DNA of 64,000 bases from Rhopalosiphum padi (GCF_020882245.1 NC_083598.1:69445714-69509713); one strand, 5' to 3'; counted from the first letter of the stretch, positions 11,130-24,948 are shown. Notes: generated by a model not told the origin, from the letters alone. Program-made: numbers and translations.

Positions 11130-13590
11130 CTGAAAGCAAAATAAAATTTCAATATTAGTGAGACACTTTATTTTTAGTTATTATTTAATGTTATCTTTGA
11201 TAAAGGTGGCTATTGCAATTTGAGAGTCATTCGCTTTTTTTAAATTTTTATTATTAGTATTTATGTATTATAATTAACAATATAAAAACAATGGCCAAAC
11301 AAATACCTACAATGATATTAAAAAAATTTAATTAAGTTTTAGTACAATATATTTATATTTCAAATGTAATAAAGCCATGTATAGTTTATCATATTCAAAA
11401 AATATATGATCATTTTCGGAGAAATATTTGAAAATTATTTTTTATAAATAATCTGAAATATAATATAATTTCAAAAACGAACAAATTATATGCTTACATT
11501 TTCCTCTACCTACAAAATGCATCAAACATTATTAATTGAAAAGTTCCTACATTGTTACGCATTTTCATTTTTAGAAAATATTTAACTTTAAATAAATATT
11601 TTATAAACCTTTTAAATTTTTAATAACAATTGTTACATTTTCAAAATATTTTTTTACGCCCATAATCGGCATAATCTATAATATAATATTTTTTTGTAGC
11701 ATAAACATTCTAAAAATAATTGCAATTCATTCATGATTAATTAACATTAAAAACTTTAAAAATAATATATTCAATTTTATTTTTTTATGCAAATAACTTA
11801 AAATCAATCATACTATGTACCTAATTTAATATGCTGAATACAATAATAAAGTATAATATTTAATGGAATATAGATAAACCATAAACTATTAAAATTATTA
11901 TACTAAGATAACAAAAAAAAAAAAATATTTTGTAACTATTATTTGAAACCTATGTCCTATACTACATAAATGTTAAATTTTAATAAATTTAATAAAATTT
12001 CAGTTGATAAAATATGTTTTGTGATATTTAAAATATAGACTTGTAACTGTTATAATCTTTTTGTTTTATTATTATAAATGAGGAACATTACACTATCTAA
12101 ATAATTTTACCAACGCAATTGATGGATGGATTTAAAAACTTTTAAATAACAAGGAAAACGCATTAGACACCCACACATCATTTAAAATGCTAATTTCCTT
12201 ATAATCTAGAGTATTTTTAAAAATAAATATTTCGCTATAAAACGTGACCCTGCTATTAACTACCAACATCAGTAAAATATAAAATTAAAAATGATTGATA
12301 TTAACAATAACTGTTTATTTAAATCTAGAATAACCTTTAAAAATTGTAGATACTTTACAAGATAAATATTATATAATTATAGTCTATAAATATAAATACT
12401 TTCTTATAATAGATATTAAATGTATACTGAGATTACAAATTATAATCGAATCCCAACATAGGGGGAGGAGGCTAGGAAGCTGCAATTTAGGGCCGTAATT
12501 AGAAGCATATGTGAATCAATTTGGACTCATTTAATGTTTTAAGTATATTTAAAATATCGAAACAAATATGTTTTCCGTTTGCAATGGAATTCCAAATGTT
12601 ATCGAGTCAATCAAATTATCTAGCAGGTATATAAAGATAAAATTGGGTAATATCTTGATTTTTAAATGTGTTTATAGTCAATATAAATCTTTGAACATTA
12701 AACTGAATATTAAATAGATAATTTATGTGAAAAAGTCTAATCAATAGAAAAGTACTTTGTATAATTTCTAAGCTAGTCTAAATGATAAGTATAAAAATTC
12801 AAGGATAAACTAACATATTTAAATTATCAGATATAATACATGGTATTTCTTCACAAAAGTAGTTACTTTAAAAAAAATCTCTCTATAAAAATTAATTTTC
12901 AGATATTTGGTTTGTATACATTAAGCCTAAGTAAAATGTTATTAATTTAATACTATATAATTGTTAGAATGTTAAATATTAAGTTTAACCTATACAGCAT
13001 CTAATTCATATTAATTTTATGTTTAGAATAAAGGAGTAAAGTGGTGAAGGATGAGCAAACGAATAAAATAAAAATAGTTTTTATAATTTATGAAAAACAT
13101 CACAACAGTTGAAAAAATTATGACAACTATGACAATTATGTCATTAAATTAACTTGGATCCTTAAATTTAGTTTTTATTTCACAAACATTATTTTCTGCA
13201 TAATATATAGGTATTAAAAAATAGTAATTATATTACTATAGTATTATAGTGGCAAGGCAAATCAATGCACAACTCGTGTATATGATGAGATTGGAAATAC
13301 ATATACGACTATAATATACAGGCATCACCAAAAGTATGAGATTTCATATTGTAAGTTTTAAATAAATATATAACTTATAATTAGAGTACAGATTTGTATG
13401 CAATAAAATATATAGGTACTCGTATAATAATATAAAAATTCGTTATAGTTAAATACATTTCAATTACAGCTATTTTATTTTGAATATTTCTCTATGTATT
13501 TGACGACCATTTGTCTAAACCGACAGATTTAAAAAAATACTTGCCTGAACTATACATGACGAAAATGATACATTGCGAGCGCACTGAATG
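11130..13590. other. AT-rich gap, no gene seen
   Basis: About 2.4 kb of A/T-dominated sequence. A small G-rich patch (GGGGGAGGAGGC, near 12462) and a mixed segment at 13245-13330 stand out but show no frame or repeat structure. No RNA genes or transposon ends were recognised. Confidence 0.6.
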
Positions 13591-14290
13591 TATTATCGTG
13601 ACATATTATAACAGTGAACTCGTCGCAACATCGCGGGTTATACACGAAGCGCGTCGCGCGTGCCGGTTAATATAATAATGTCCTTATAAGTGGCAATCAC
13701 CTGGCACGAATAATGTCTCGTTTTACCGTGTACGGAGTAATTTATCGCTAATGTAATTATTGTCGGTTACCGGAGTGTTATTTCCGGAACGCGATGTCTG
13801 GTGTGCTTTTTGGCGAAACCGTGCAGGTGGAACAAACGACGGTGGTATATACACACACAATGCCGAGGGGGCCGGAAAGATGTTTACGAGAATCGGATGG
13901 ACCGTTTGACGTTATGTATGTGGTGCAGAGACGAAATGGTACAATAGGTGAAACCCCTCTTCGCAGTTTACAAGCGAACACACACTCGTGCAAAACACGC
14001 ACGCACGCGCACATAAATCCAAACAAATTCCAAGCTATTATCCGGATCATTTAACGTTAATCCGACCTGGCCCCGGAGAAGGCGGTTAGGATTTTTTTCC
14101 TCGTTTTGGCGTTTCATAAATTCCACTCGAACGGGTCAACCGAGAGGTGGTTTATGACAGTCGTGTACTCGGGGATTTTCGGAATACCGTCGATTCCATA
14201 ATGGTCGATTGACCGCCGCGTAATTCCACCCATTACCGTCCGTAACTTTCGATATAGACTCCGCACTGAAACAATGATCGCCCTAATTTC
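13591..14290. promoter_or_regulatory. GC-richer island, candidate regulatory block
   Basis: CpG-bearing, complex DNA with TCGATT/AATTCC words repeated at 14185-14230 and CGCGTCGCGCGTGCC near 13650. Overlapping ORFs of 86 and 90 codons on opposite strands at 13778-14054 share the same bases; neither has a domain or splice support. I read it as noncoding regulatory DNA. Confidence 0.35.
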
Positions 14291-15870
14291 TCATAACCAG
14301 ATCTATGTTTTGTTGAATTAGTGCTGTTGTTATCTAGAAATTTTATTATACCATCATTATAGAAAATATTAAACATCAAAGATATAAAACACTAAAAAAA
14401 AAACATATCTCATAAAATTATGTATGCATATAATATTCTATATAATTAAAAAATAGTTTGTCATTTTCCTGGGGGTATTTACTCAACTGTATAGCTACTT
14501 ATTAAACTCGAAAAGTCTAAATAAACTGGTATATTTATTATATTAATATGATAGTATAGTACCTACTACAATTTTTGAAAATAATATATTTCAATACTAA
14601 TCACCTATAACAATATTTTTTAATGATATCCCTAATGAAGGATTTTATTTGAATAGTATCTTAGAGGTATTTCAAAATTATAATTTTAAAAAACATATTT
14701 ACAACTTATGGAGAACTTTTTGAAGTGGAAATTCTATTTACAAAAATTAATTTCAAAATGCCTACTTCAATATATCAGCTTACATTATACTCGTATATTT
14801 TCTTACTGATATTATAACTTACAATAACTGCAAATACTTAGCTTCACATAAAAAAAGTTTAAAAAATTAAAATTAGTATAAAATAACCTACGATCTATTG
14901 AAATTGAGCAAGCAAATTTGAATTACTAAATTACAAAATACTCGAAAAATCAATCATGAAAACATAAATAATGAAATAAAATTTACAATTTAAAAAATAA
15001 AATTTATTTCATTAAATTAAAAGAACCTCAATATTTTTGAATTGTGTTTGTTTTTACATTTATAAGTATAATTTTTCACTTTGTACATATAATCTTATAC
15101 AATGTGTTATATACTTTATTATTTAAAAAATGTGTAGTGGAGCTATAAATAAAGCTTAAAATTAATGCGTGCGACTAATATTTTTTTTACGTTACCTTAG
15201 TTTTTTATTATTTAAGCTTTAATATGTTCATAAATTGTAATCGTGATTTTATAGTACTCAAAATTGGTGTAGTTAGTACATATTATTTTTTTTTAATAAT
15301 ATTTTTTTTTAGAATTTCCATTCATAAAATCTTTTTTGAAAGAATAGTTCATTTGTTATAAATATTATTATTCACTTACTTATGTAAAATGTATTTTGTG
15401 TATTTAAAGTTTTGTTAAAAGAAGAAGTAGTAGACAAATATTTTCAATGTCCTTCACAACAGTCTCAACTCCACTCATCTAATCTTTAATTACTAACAGT
15501 TATAAATTATTACTTATTATGAGTAAATAATATTAAATACCCACTCTGAAATCGTTTATTAGAAAAAATAATACTAACGATATATACAAAATGTATAACA
15601 AATTGTTATTCGAAAAAATAAAAACTTAAAATATTATAAAAATAAAAAATAATAATAATAAAAATATAATGTTTTTTTTCATAAATTCTATTTTACAATA
15701 ACAAGTATAACTTATTAAAAATAAATAAAAAAATATTATCATGAACGTCAACACTTTTCGATATAATGAATGATTTATGTTAATAATTATTATTCTGCAT
15801 ATCTATTATAAGATAAATTAAAACCACTTTGTAATAAAAAAAATCGTAAAAATAAATAAATTAAACGTAG
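14291..15870. other. AT-rich gap, no gene seen
   Basis: A/T-dominated with many homopolymer runs. The only strong donor-like site on the minus strand (GTAAGT near 15375) has no open frame with an acceptor upstream of it. Nothing else is seen. Confidence 0.6.
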
Positions 15871-16435
15871 ATAATGATAATGTTGAAATCACCCAGAACG
15901 GGGAAAAAAGGGCAGAAAAGCCAGACTGAGTGTGGCAGTGAGATGTCATCGGACTTGCAAAAAACCAATGCTTAATCCGTTTTCGTCGAATAAAGATTTT
16001 GTTCAAACGGAAACAGAAATATATCGATATAGTTTTATTCAAAGCGAAACAGGAAAACAACGGTGACGGGTAAAATGGAAAAAAAAGATTTTAAACGAGC
16101 GTCGAATGGAGACGATAAATCTTTGTCGTGTGTATAGACACATATATAACATTTATACACACACACATACACACTTTATATATATATATAACGTATTGTC
16201 GTGTACGTTGGATGACATGAGACGAACGGACGAGCAATGCGCATAAGACCGCAACTACAACGACAGAGACGGTGGCGACGACAGTAAAATGAGACGAAAA
16301 CTGTCTAAAACTGGTTCGAAAACTTTTCGTGCCCGATAACGTCACCAAGCTCGGGTCATCGTTAACTCGATGACGATAATAATAATAATAATATAAAATC
16401 CACCGTCAGAGCCTGTGATGACAAGAGCGTCGTGC
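15871..16435. promoter_or_regulatory. mixed-composition island with small ORF
   Basis: Complex sequence with a plus-strand 31-codon ORF at 15880-15975 (MLKSPRTGKKGQKSQTECGS and onward, hydrophilic and Lys/Ser-rich), without splice sites or a strong start context. ACACAC and TATATA runs lie at 16155-16190, CpG-rich DNA at 16200-16370 and an (AAT)n run at about 16375-16392. A TA-flanked transposable element begins just downstream. The function is unknown. Confidence 0.3.
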
Positions 16436-16442
16436 ATGTATA

Positions 16443-17139
16443 CAGAGTGTATCACCAAACACGTTCACCCTCTTTTTTCTTCAACAATGTAGATATTATT
16501 AAATATTCTGATGTTTGATATTTAAAAACCATATTTTAAAATTCTTAAGATTGTTTGTACTACAAATAAAATAATATTCTGTCAAGATATGAATTTCTAT
16601 TTTACGAATCTTATTTTTTTATTGCAAATCATTTCGCAGATAATTTTTCTGAAAATATTAACGTATAAAAATCAAAATTTTAACAAGTATTTTTGAGCTA
16701 TTTAACTGTGTAGTAAGGTCTAATGACAATTTTAGGTCATTGATAATGGATTTGAAGCTTTGGTAATTTGAATATTTTAGTAATTTGAAAGTGTAATAAA
16801 TACTAGATCCGATATTAAATCTATTTTACATTTTTTTAAAACCATTTCAAATACTATATTATCCTTTATATAAACATTTTAATAACTCAAAAACTACTAT
16901 TTCAAATTTATTCAACTTTTGAATTATGATCATAAAAATTTGAAATAAAATGATCTATTTAATAATTTAAACTTAAATGATGAATTTCTTATTTCGAAAA
17001 CATAGGTTTATAAGACCATAGTACACTTTTTTGAATAGTACGAAACGTCTCAAAAATTTAAAATATATGAAAATTGAATGAATTCATTATTAAATTAACG
17101 AATTTGAGAGTGGATAAGTATGCTTGATGAATCACTCTG
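16443..17139. mobile_element. non-autonomous TA-flanked DNA element (Tc1/mariner type)
   Basis: The left end is CAGAGTGTATCACCAAACAC. The right end, read inward on the minus strand, is CAGAGTGATTCATCAAGCAT. Each is bordered by TA (16441-16442 and 17140-17141), the target duplication of the Tc1/mariner/IS630 superfamily. The 697-bp interior is AT-rich and has no transposase frame, so it is a non-autonomous copy. The end sequence recurs at 38049-39438 and 44336-45041, so this is a repeat family within the window. Confidence 0.7.
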
Positions 17140-17149
17140 TATAATAATA

Positions 17150-17620
17150 ATTTATATAGGTAGGTACATATATGCGGGGGCGTGCGACACGTATAGCGGC
17201 ACAGTAATGGTAACCGTCATCGCTCGCCCACGGCACGTCTCCCGTCCGGCCGGTGTGCGATTGTGTTTGGATGTGACACAAAACGTAATGGGATTTTGTT
17301 ATTAACCTGCAACGCGCGCGCCAGCACCTCCCCTTCGCCGCCACCTCTCGTGGCCCTGGGTGACTATATACGTCGGCTAACTTCTTCATTACTTTTCGGA
17401 TCGCGCGCGCACCGCCGCTGACAGACGCCCGACCGCATTAATCCTTCGCGGCGACACACGCCAGCAGACAACGACGACAATAATAATAATAACGACGGCC
17501 GACCTACCTACCCCCTCACCAACGACAGATGAGTTTTTACTATACTATATGCCCTTAAACACCCCGCCCACCCTAAACCATCACACGACACCTACAAGTT
17601 CTGCACTCCATCAATATGCA
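17150..17620. promoter_or_regulatory. CpG-rich island, candidate regulatory block
   Basis: One of the most G+C-rich parts of the window (GCGCGCGCC near 17312; CCCGTCCGGCCGG near 17239), with an AATAATAATAAT run at 17480-17492. Opposing ORFs at 17120-17389 are overlapping shadows. It lies immediately next to the right end of the 16443 element. No exon boundaries were found. Confidence 0.35.
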
Positions 17621-18830
17621 CTTTCTCACATTGCGTAAGAAAACAAAATATCTATATATACCTACATGTACAGATTCATTTATTGAACATTACTTGTATC
17701 AAAAATAATTAAAATATGTTAATGGATACGTGTATATTTTTTGTGCATAACAAAATTAATATACTTGTGCCTATCTGAGATTGTTTTTATACCTCTCAAA
17801 AAATTAAGAACTGTAACTAGACATTCTTGATTTATATAAAAAAATATTCGTTATATAACGCTTCTGAGTACACAAAATTTATCCTACAGACTACGGGATA
17901 TTATTTTAATATTTGCATTTAATATCAATACATTCATGTATACTTTTCCTATTTCACTTTAAGAATATTTTTTATCACTCTAATTTAAAAAAAAATAATT
18001 TAGAGAACTTCGATTTCTAAAAACTTTTAAATCCTTTATTTCATAATTATTGAGTAAAAAAATAGTGTTAAATACATTTTATGATACTTGCTACGAAACA
18101 AATATTTTTTTTCAGCAGTGAAATTGCTTAAACATATTATTAACATACATTTCGCTTCCAGTTAAAGCCGATAAAATTAATAATTGTTCACCATAAGACA
18201 ATAGGTCTGGAGTCTACTAAATTGATTAAGTTTAAATATTAGAATACCTATTCTATTTATGAGATAATATTTTACATTTTAATTAGATTTAGTATACAAT
18301 TTAATTTCACTCAAATTTCATCGAAATATCCAAAAATATGTAATAATAATCAAATAAGTTAAAATATGAAAAAGATAAATTTTTGTCATTAGAATCTAAA
18401 TCAGACAACTTGTAATGATTACGGACAAAAATCCAAAAATATGATACGCACTATTTAGATATAAGCAGTATTCAACATTTTGATGAGCTAAGTTAAATCA
18501 CATGTAGTGGTTTCGTGCAAAATGTTAGTCCACTTAACAAAAAATCGAAATATATAATAAATACTTTAATAGTCACTAATTAATTAATTAATTCAAATTT
18601 GATTAATAATTAATTACCTACATTTTTATGAATTTATAATTTCTAAACTATAATATTTTGCTTCAGATTTTCAAAATACGAAATTAAAATGTATACTAAT
18701 TTATATTATAATATAATGGCATTATAAAATACAATAACATTATCATTTAATTAAAACATGTAAAATAATATGATTTATGTGTTTTAATTAATATTTAGTT
18801 TGGTAAATAAAGTATAAAACATAACCTCAT
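17621..18830. other. AT-rich gap, no gene seen
   Basis: A/T-dominated. A slightly more complex patch at 18370-18560 contains short words in inverted orientation (TTTTTGTC near 18380 and GACAAAAA near 18424) but no clear element. No coding signal. Confidence 0.6.
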
Positions 18831-19480
18831 CTCCCCGGGAAAAAAATCATATCTATGCCGAAGGCTTTTGGTTTTATAATATGATATGTTACGACAAAAA
18901 GACTTTTTTTTTTTCTAAATAAAAGAAAAAAATCCATCTGAACAACATAATATGACTACTTCTTATGCACGTGATCTCGGAGTATAATATTACGTTTTGA
19001 TTTGTGCACCGTTCAAAACTTATGTTCACAAAAATATAGCCACCTAAATCGGATCGGACACGAACTTCACCGGGGAAATCCCCATTCGGCGTGACTGCGC
19101 ATGGGTATAATACCACGGTTATGCGAGATGGACGACCGGAAAACGTTTCGCGGATGAAACTAAACTATCAATCACCGCAGCGTGTACGATAATACGACGC
19201 GTATATGCAAAATGTCAGCCTGAGCTATTATAATATATTATTATCTAGGTAACGTTATTGCGCGTTTCGATTTCATGTCATTATATTTCGAAAGTCCTTC
19301 ATACGCGTGCGACGAAAGCAGGTTTACACAACTAAAATGTCTGCTCATGAATATCATTTGTTGCGTACACTGCGTTTTTGGAATACCTAACTAAACGTCG
19401 TTTACAACGCATATATCTGCATGAACGTGTAGGGTTCGTGATTCAAATTCACAATAATATCATATAGATAGAGCTTAATA
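18831..19480. promoter_or_regulatory. mixed-composition island
   Basis: Complex, CpG-containing DNA, densest at 18980-19210 and 19300-19440. A 75-codon minus ORF ends in lysine/leucine low complexity and has no domain. Read as possible regulatory DNA. Confidence 0.3.
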
Positions 19481-20210
19481 ATATTATATATAATTATATA
19501 TATATATGCTTGATCGTTTCTGTACTAATATAATGAATGATAATTAATTTGCCTCATTTGTACAAATAACGCCATTTAAATTTTTTTTACAGAGATACAA
19601 ACTTTAAACAGGCTAGTATTTTTTCATCATCATAGTTACTATACACCATGTTTATTATGTGGGTATGGCGGCCAATTCTGAATGTCTTAAATATAAATAC
19701 TTAAGAAATAAGAAAAAACAATTTTATTTATTTTTCTCGTATAAGTAAATTAAGTTTTCAGAATTATTATTTTTAAAGAAGGTTCCTGAAATAAGTTTTA
19801 AGAACGATAATCAGTTTTACTCATATTTTTCAACTACTTGATTAAATCGAATTTGATCAATTAATCGTATTATAAAACTATAACAAATATGTATAGTATT
19901 TTGATCCTTTAATAGTTATAATTTCTCATAAATTCAAAAGACATGCGTGTTTAGCTCTTTTAATATTTAATAAAATAATGTATAAAAACCGCTATTGTAA
20001 TTGCACTATTTGCACATTGTATCCGTATATAAATTATATAAATAAACGTTGAGAATTAAAAAGTTATAGAAACCTAAAGATTGTTATAATTATATTTTAC
20101 TTAACGAAAATAAAAATTAAAAAGTTCGGTTAAGTAAATATCTTAACGATTAAAAAATCTAAATCTGTTTAGTTGAATTGTTGATTAAAAATAAAATATT
20201 TAATATTTTT
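19481..20210. other. AT-rich DNA, no gene seen
   Basis: AT-rich with a TATATA run near 19485-19508. Nothing coding and no repeat ends. Confidence 0.6.
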
Positions 20211-21065
20211 TCACATTTTATAATTCGTACCACATTCCGCGCGTATAACATATAAATGTGGCATATATGTATCTCGTAAAATAACAGCAATGTGTAGACA
20301 ACGAATTTAATTCTAAACCTCTCGTTAAACTCGAATTGTCCGGTAAAACGAGAAATCCGGCTTTAAAAAAGACACCGTAGGCGCCTGCGTGATCACAAAA
20401 TAATATACCAACTAGAGTGGAATTTGATAACAATGATGATAACACCCATATATCCTTTTGTTTACAAAACCAAAGTTGATGACAACTTTTTAAGTCCCCG
20501 GCGTAGATATATATATACACATCATACATGCGTATAACTTATATATACACAGTGCGTTTGTATGTGTATATATAAATATAATATTAAATATGCATTAACG
20601 TGTGCGCCAGAGTAAAAAGGGTTAAAGATAGCGAGTGAGAGTGCCTTTTAATCCCTTTGGTCACGGGGTTGTTTTTTGGCGCTCCCGGAAGGAGTGGGTG
20701 GTTAGAGTGGTCTTGAGAAACGCGGCGTTCTTGTGATTTATAATAAACATACATAGGGGTTGTGGAATGGTGAATAGTGGGGGAGGGGTGAAAATTAAGT
20801 TACGCTCGTTCGCGGTGTGCGCGCGTATAATATAAAGAAGAAAATCTGTTCGGCAGGGCGCGTTTAAAATTTAAAACCTCACCGGTTCTGGTCGCCGAAA
20901 CCACCGCGTATCCCCAAGCGACCGCACCACGGGATCTAAGGCTTATTAAAAACCCGCGTTGCATAAGTAATTCGAAGCCTGCACGGATAAACGATCTCCT
21001 TGGATGAACCGAGTTTTTGTGCCTATAGGTATACCGGTCGACGTTAAGATAATTTTTAAAGTTCA
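20211..21065. promoter_or_regulatory. GC-richer island, two minus ORFs without domains
   Basis: Mixed DNA with complex parts at 20220-20480 and 20600-21060 (GTGGGGGAGGGG near 20778; CGCGTATAATAT near 20822). Minus ORFs of 103 codons (20218-20529) and 88 codons (20800-21066) are open but have no recognisable domain, start context or splice sites. The region may be regulatory. Confidence 0.3.
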
Positions 21066-23220
21066 TTTATACGGTCTACTGTAGAAAAAAAATTATTTGT
21101 CCAAACATTTCAAAATACGATGCAATATTGATTGGATCTTATGACGTTTTATAAACGATATCCTACTTTGCAAGTTCTTAAAGAAATTACCAAGTTTTAT
21201 TAAATTCATCTTAAAGTTTCAAATGAATACGACTTAGACAAACTCATGCACAAATAACTGTATTGTGGTTATTGCTTATGGCTAAGGTATTGCTATATTT
21301 TCTAGCTATGAATACTTATACATATATGTATTATATAAGTTGCACACACATCCTTTTTATTATGTCCTATAAAGTTGTTTATTAAAAAAGTGTGTAATAA
21401 AATGTAATTTATAATTCTGTGTAATAATTTTTGAGTTAGAATTATTACCAAATATTACACGGTTACGTAAAATGTATTACAATTAAATTTTGTTGTGAAT
21501 AATAATTAATTAATTATCCGCGTCACTTTAATTTTTTAATTATTGTTTTATCAACTTCTCCTTAATATAAGGTGATTATTTTAACGAAAAAACTCATCAT
21601 ATCGATAAGTATATCATATAAAGGTAAAAAACTGGCAATATAAAATTGTAAAATTATATTTATCTTAAACTATCCTAAATACAAATTACATAGAACGTTA
21701 TTTATTTTTTAGATAAGTAATGAGTTAATGTATATTACTGTTAAACAAATCTTAATATACATATTATGTATACTGTATATGGGCATTGAACACGTGTCGG
21801 CAATTACTTATTAATAATATAGTTATCAGTTGAAAATAAAATCGTCAGTATTATTGATTGTCCTTGTAGTTATTGTAACTATTTATAATGTATTTAATAC
21901 GTATATTTTTGTGAACAAGTGTGGTTATAATATAACAGTTGACTTCCATCACCACTTGGTTACAAACTGGTTTAAAAAAATTTAATTGCCATTACTTGAA
22001 TATTTTTATAGATTTCAAAATGTTTTAAATTTGCGTCAACTCAATATTATATTCACTCTTCAGTATAGAGAACACGTTTTTTAATGGAAATTTTTACACA
22101 ACTTCAAAATAAATTAAAACAAATATATTTCTTACCTAGCTACTTGATATAAAATACGTAGTTCCATATTTGTGATAATTGTTAGTTGCAAAGTAACATA
22201 GAATACATAGTTTTAAAATAACAAAACCATAATGAAAATAATATGAATAATTAAAATTTAAAATTGCTTTCGTTATTACAAATTTAAATAAAGTGAGTGA
22301 GAACTTGTTTTGTTATAACACTATTGTAATAATGTGTGTATTATATAATTATACTAATGAAATTATTTAATTTTAATTTCTCCGCCTTCAATAATTTCTT
22401 TTTCTATAACTATTAAAAAAAGATTTCGATTACATTTACTCCAAATATTGTTATCAGTTTAATATGTATTTTTTATTTTCTAATAATTAATAAAAATAAA
22501 ATATGATAAAGATTGGATTCACGAAGATTTATTATTTGGGCTATCCAGCGTCTTACCCGCTATTCGAATAAGTGTTGGGGGACCGTCATGTTCGAAAAAC
22601 CCGAGAAATATTGATTTTCGTATAAACAATAACTCAGAAATATATTAAAAACTTTTTTCCCCCAAGAAAGACTTTCAACGGCACTTGTATTATTTTATAT
22701 TAAAAAAAAACCTGTAGAGCTAGGGTGGTTTATTACTGTTAGATGACTGTTGACCGGTTAGGTACCTATATAATACTACGAAAGGGATTTTGATTCTTTA
22801 TTATTTCTTGAAATTATATTGCTTTTCATTATCGGTTCCTTACAGTATAACATAGTATTAATATTTTAGTAATAAAAAAATGTTATCCGGAACCTTTTTT
22901 CTTGTATACAAATTTATATAATAATACACAGGTACATGCAGCTCATGCATAACTGACTAAGTTTGGATTTTAAAAACTTATTAATATTTTAAAGTACTTG
23001 CAATACAAATCGTGAAACATATTATATAGTATTATTAATGTACACTATATTATAATATTATATAGGCACGTATTCTTAAACGAATACATGGATTAATGAC
23101 GTTATGGCTCTTCAATAAGTTAACAGTGCTCATAGAACCCATATATCTATGTAATAATAATGTATACTCAACGCCCAAAAAGGTATGTCCTTGAGAAATC
23201 ATCATTATAACAATGCGCTG
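21066..23220. other. AT-rich gap with one complex patch
   Basis: Mainly AT-rich. The stretch 22525-22780 is more complex (TCCAGCGTCTTACCCGC near 22546; GGGGGACC near 22577) and may be a small conserved block, but it has no frame. On the minus strand an ATG at about 22183 opens a short frame to a GTAAGA donor near 22135 without any acceptor. I do not call it. Confidence 0.5.
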
Positions 23221-24340
23221 ATTCCAGAGATGAAAATTCACAAGTTAGCGTTCGAATATCAGTCACTTTGAACAGCTTTCACGCCAAACTCGATTATAAA
23301 ACATTTACAGCATTTTGATGAGCAAGTTACTTGAACTAACTTTACGAATTTCATTCGCTTATAATATAATCGCGCTAATCAAAATTATTCGAGTAGCTTT
23401 AAACGAAATTTGCTTTTACGTTATTGATTCCGGTATGATTTCGCACGTAAAAATTCACATGAAATAGTCATGAAATTTTTTTTTTTTACACGATTTACAT
23501 TTTATTTGTCTATAGCATAATATTGTTATATCGTTTTTTGCTTCAGTTTTTCCCCAGCGTCTGCTGCACAGCAAACCTGCTATATACCCTTCATATTATA
23601 ACGTCACTAAGGTGATATAACGCTCGTATATTAGCTGGCCGTCCGAGCGGGTTAATTAATTTTTCATTTACCGGTGACGAACAAAATTGAAAGCTTCGCC
23701 GCCATCGCCTCTGTATATCCTCGAAAAGTTTGCAACAAAGACATGGGGGCACAGAGGTAAACGGGTGGAGACTGTGTCGGGTGTCGGGACGTGTGTTTAG
23801 TCATACGCAGAGTAGGTGTAGGAAGTGGTGAAGAGTATCGGCGGTGGTTCTCGCAGAGAGCTTACCGGTAGGATATAACGTGGATTATGTCGCTCGCGCC
23901 GCCCGGTCTGTGGGCAGGTAATTAAATCGTAGAAAACGGTGCGCGCTTTGTGCTTTTAAGGAAACCCCGTGCGAAACGTTTTGCCACAGAGATTATCCAC
24001 CGCCTCCGCCTCCATCACCGACTACGGTTCTTTTAAGCGTTTGCCACCACCACCATCACTACACCGTCACAAAATATACAAAAGCTCTTCGTGGTTCATC
24101 CTGCTGCTGAAAGTATTCCAAGAGAAACGGAAAGATAGAAATACGCACACACGCCCATACGTACATGTGCAATGCAATCCCGTCACCAGATATTACATAC
24201 GTATTACATTTTAATTAAGTCATATTTATGAAATTTTACAAAAGACAAGAGACCCCACCGTAGTTTGTGGTGGTACTTTGTTACTAGTGACGGTGGTGGC
24301 TGCGGAGGTAAAGATAATCGTTATGCAGGTGGTAAGAAAT
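23221..24340. promoter_or_regulatory. long complex island, candidate regulatory block
   Basis: About 1.1 kb of balanced sequence. The left part (23225-23480) holds ATTA/TAAT and TTCG words. The central part (23640-23960) is CpG-rich with GGTGTCGGGACG and GGCGGTGG words. The right part (24000-24330) has CCACCACC near 24045 and its opposite, GGTGGTGG, near 24293, which could pair. An 81-codon plus ORF (23969-24214) has no domain. Best read as a regulatory or promoter region. Confidence 0.35.
23558..23611 (+). CDS. low-confidence 54-bp candidate exon
   Basis: The acceptor TTTTTGCTTCAGTTTTTCCCCAG is strong (AG at 23556-23557). The next 54 bases are open in phase 0 for 18 codons (RLLHSKPAIYPSYYNVTK) and end AAG|GTGATA, a weak donor. 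The phase does not follow the exon at 9737-9839 directly. It could be a chance frame at the edge of the island. Confidence 0.15.
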
Positions 24341-24735
24341 GCCGTTTGTAGAACTCAAAATAATGAGCCATCATACATTTACTCATTTACATCGAATATT
24401 TACTGATCGAAAACCTCTTTGGGCTGTAAAAAATAAACACGACTGTAATTTGAAAGGACGTAAAAACGATGCGATCTGTTAAAAAATTAAGATGTATTGT
24501 CTACGACGAATAATAAACGAATATTTGATAATTATACTTACTTTATACCTTTATACAGTGGCATGATAAAAATATGATGGATTTTTAAATTTTAACGATA
24601 TGATATTTATACAAGTATATTATTTATCAATACAAGAACACTAGAAAGTTATTCAAATATCAATGACAGTATACATAAATATTTTGTGTTTTTTTTTTTT
24701 TACTCATAAAAATGGTATAATTTAATTATTATAAC
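24341..24735. other. AT-rich DNA, no gene seen
   Basis: AT-rich DNA left of a miniature hAT element. A T-run lies at 24690-24701. Nothing coding. Confidence 0.6.
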
Positions 24736-24948
24736 CAGGGATCAGATTTTATAACACTAAAAAAAAATGAAATATGCACTAAATATGACCTAAAAACATG
24801 AAAAATAAAAATGTGTCATGTTCATAATTAAAAAGATAAATACGAGTCGTACTGGCGATACTGGTGCATAAAACAAATTTACAGCGCACTCTGCTATTTT
24901 TATCTGTATCCTATAATAATTAGCAAATGCAATAACATCCAAGCCCTG
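24736..24948. mobile_element. 213-bp miniature hAT-type element
   Basis: The element begins CAGGGATCAGATT and ends AACATCCAAGCCCTG, giving short imperfect inverted ends (CAGGG..CCCTG). The 8-bp duplication ATTATAAC is perfect on both sides (24728-24735 and 24949-24956), as expected for hAT transposition. The interior has no transposase frame, so the element was mobilised in trans. Confidence 0.75.

Noticed and set aside
15375..15460. Strong minus-strand donor GTAAGT near 15375
   Set aside because: No open frame reaches back to any acceptor on the minus strand.
15880..15975. 31-codon hydrophilic ORF
   Set aside because: Too short to distinguish from chance and lacks splice or start signals; mentioned only within the island.
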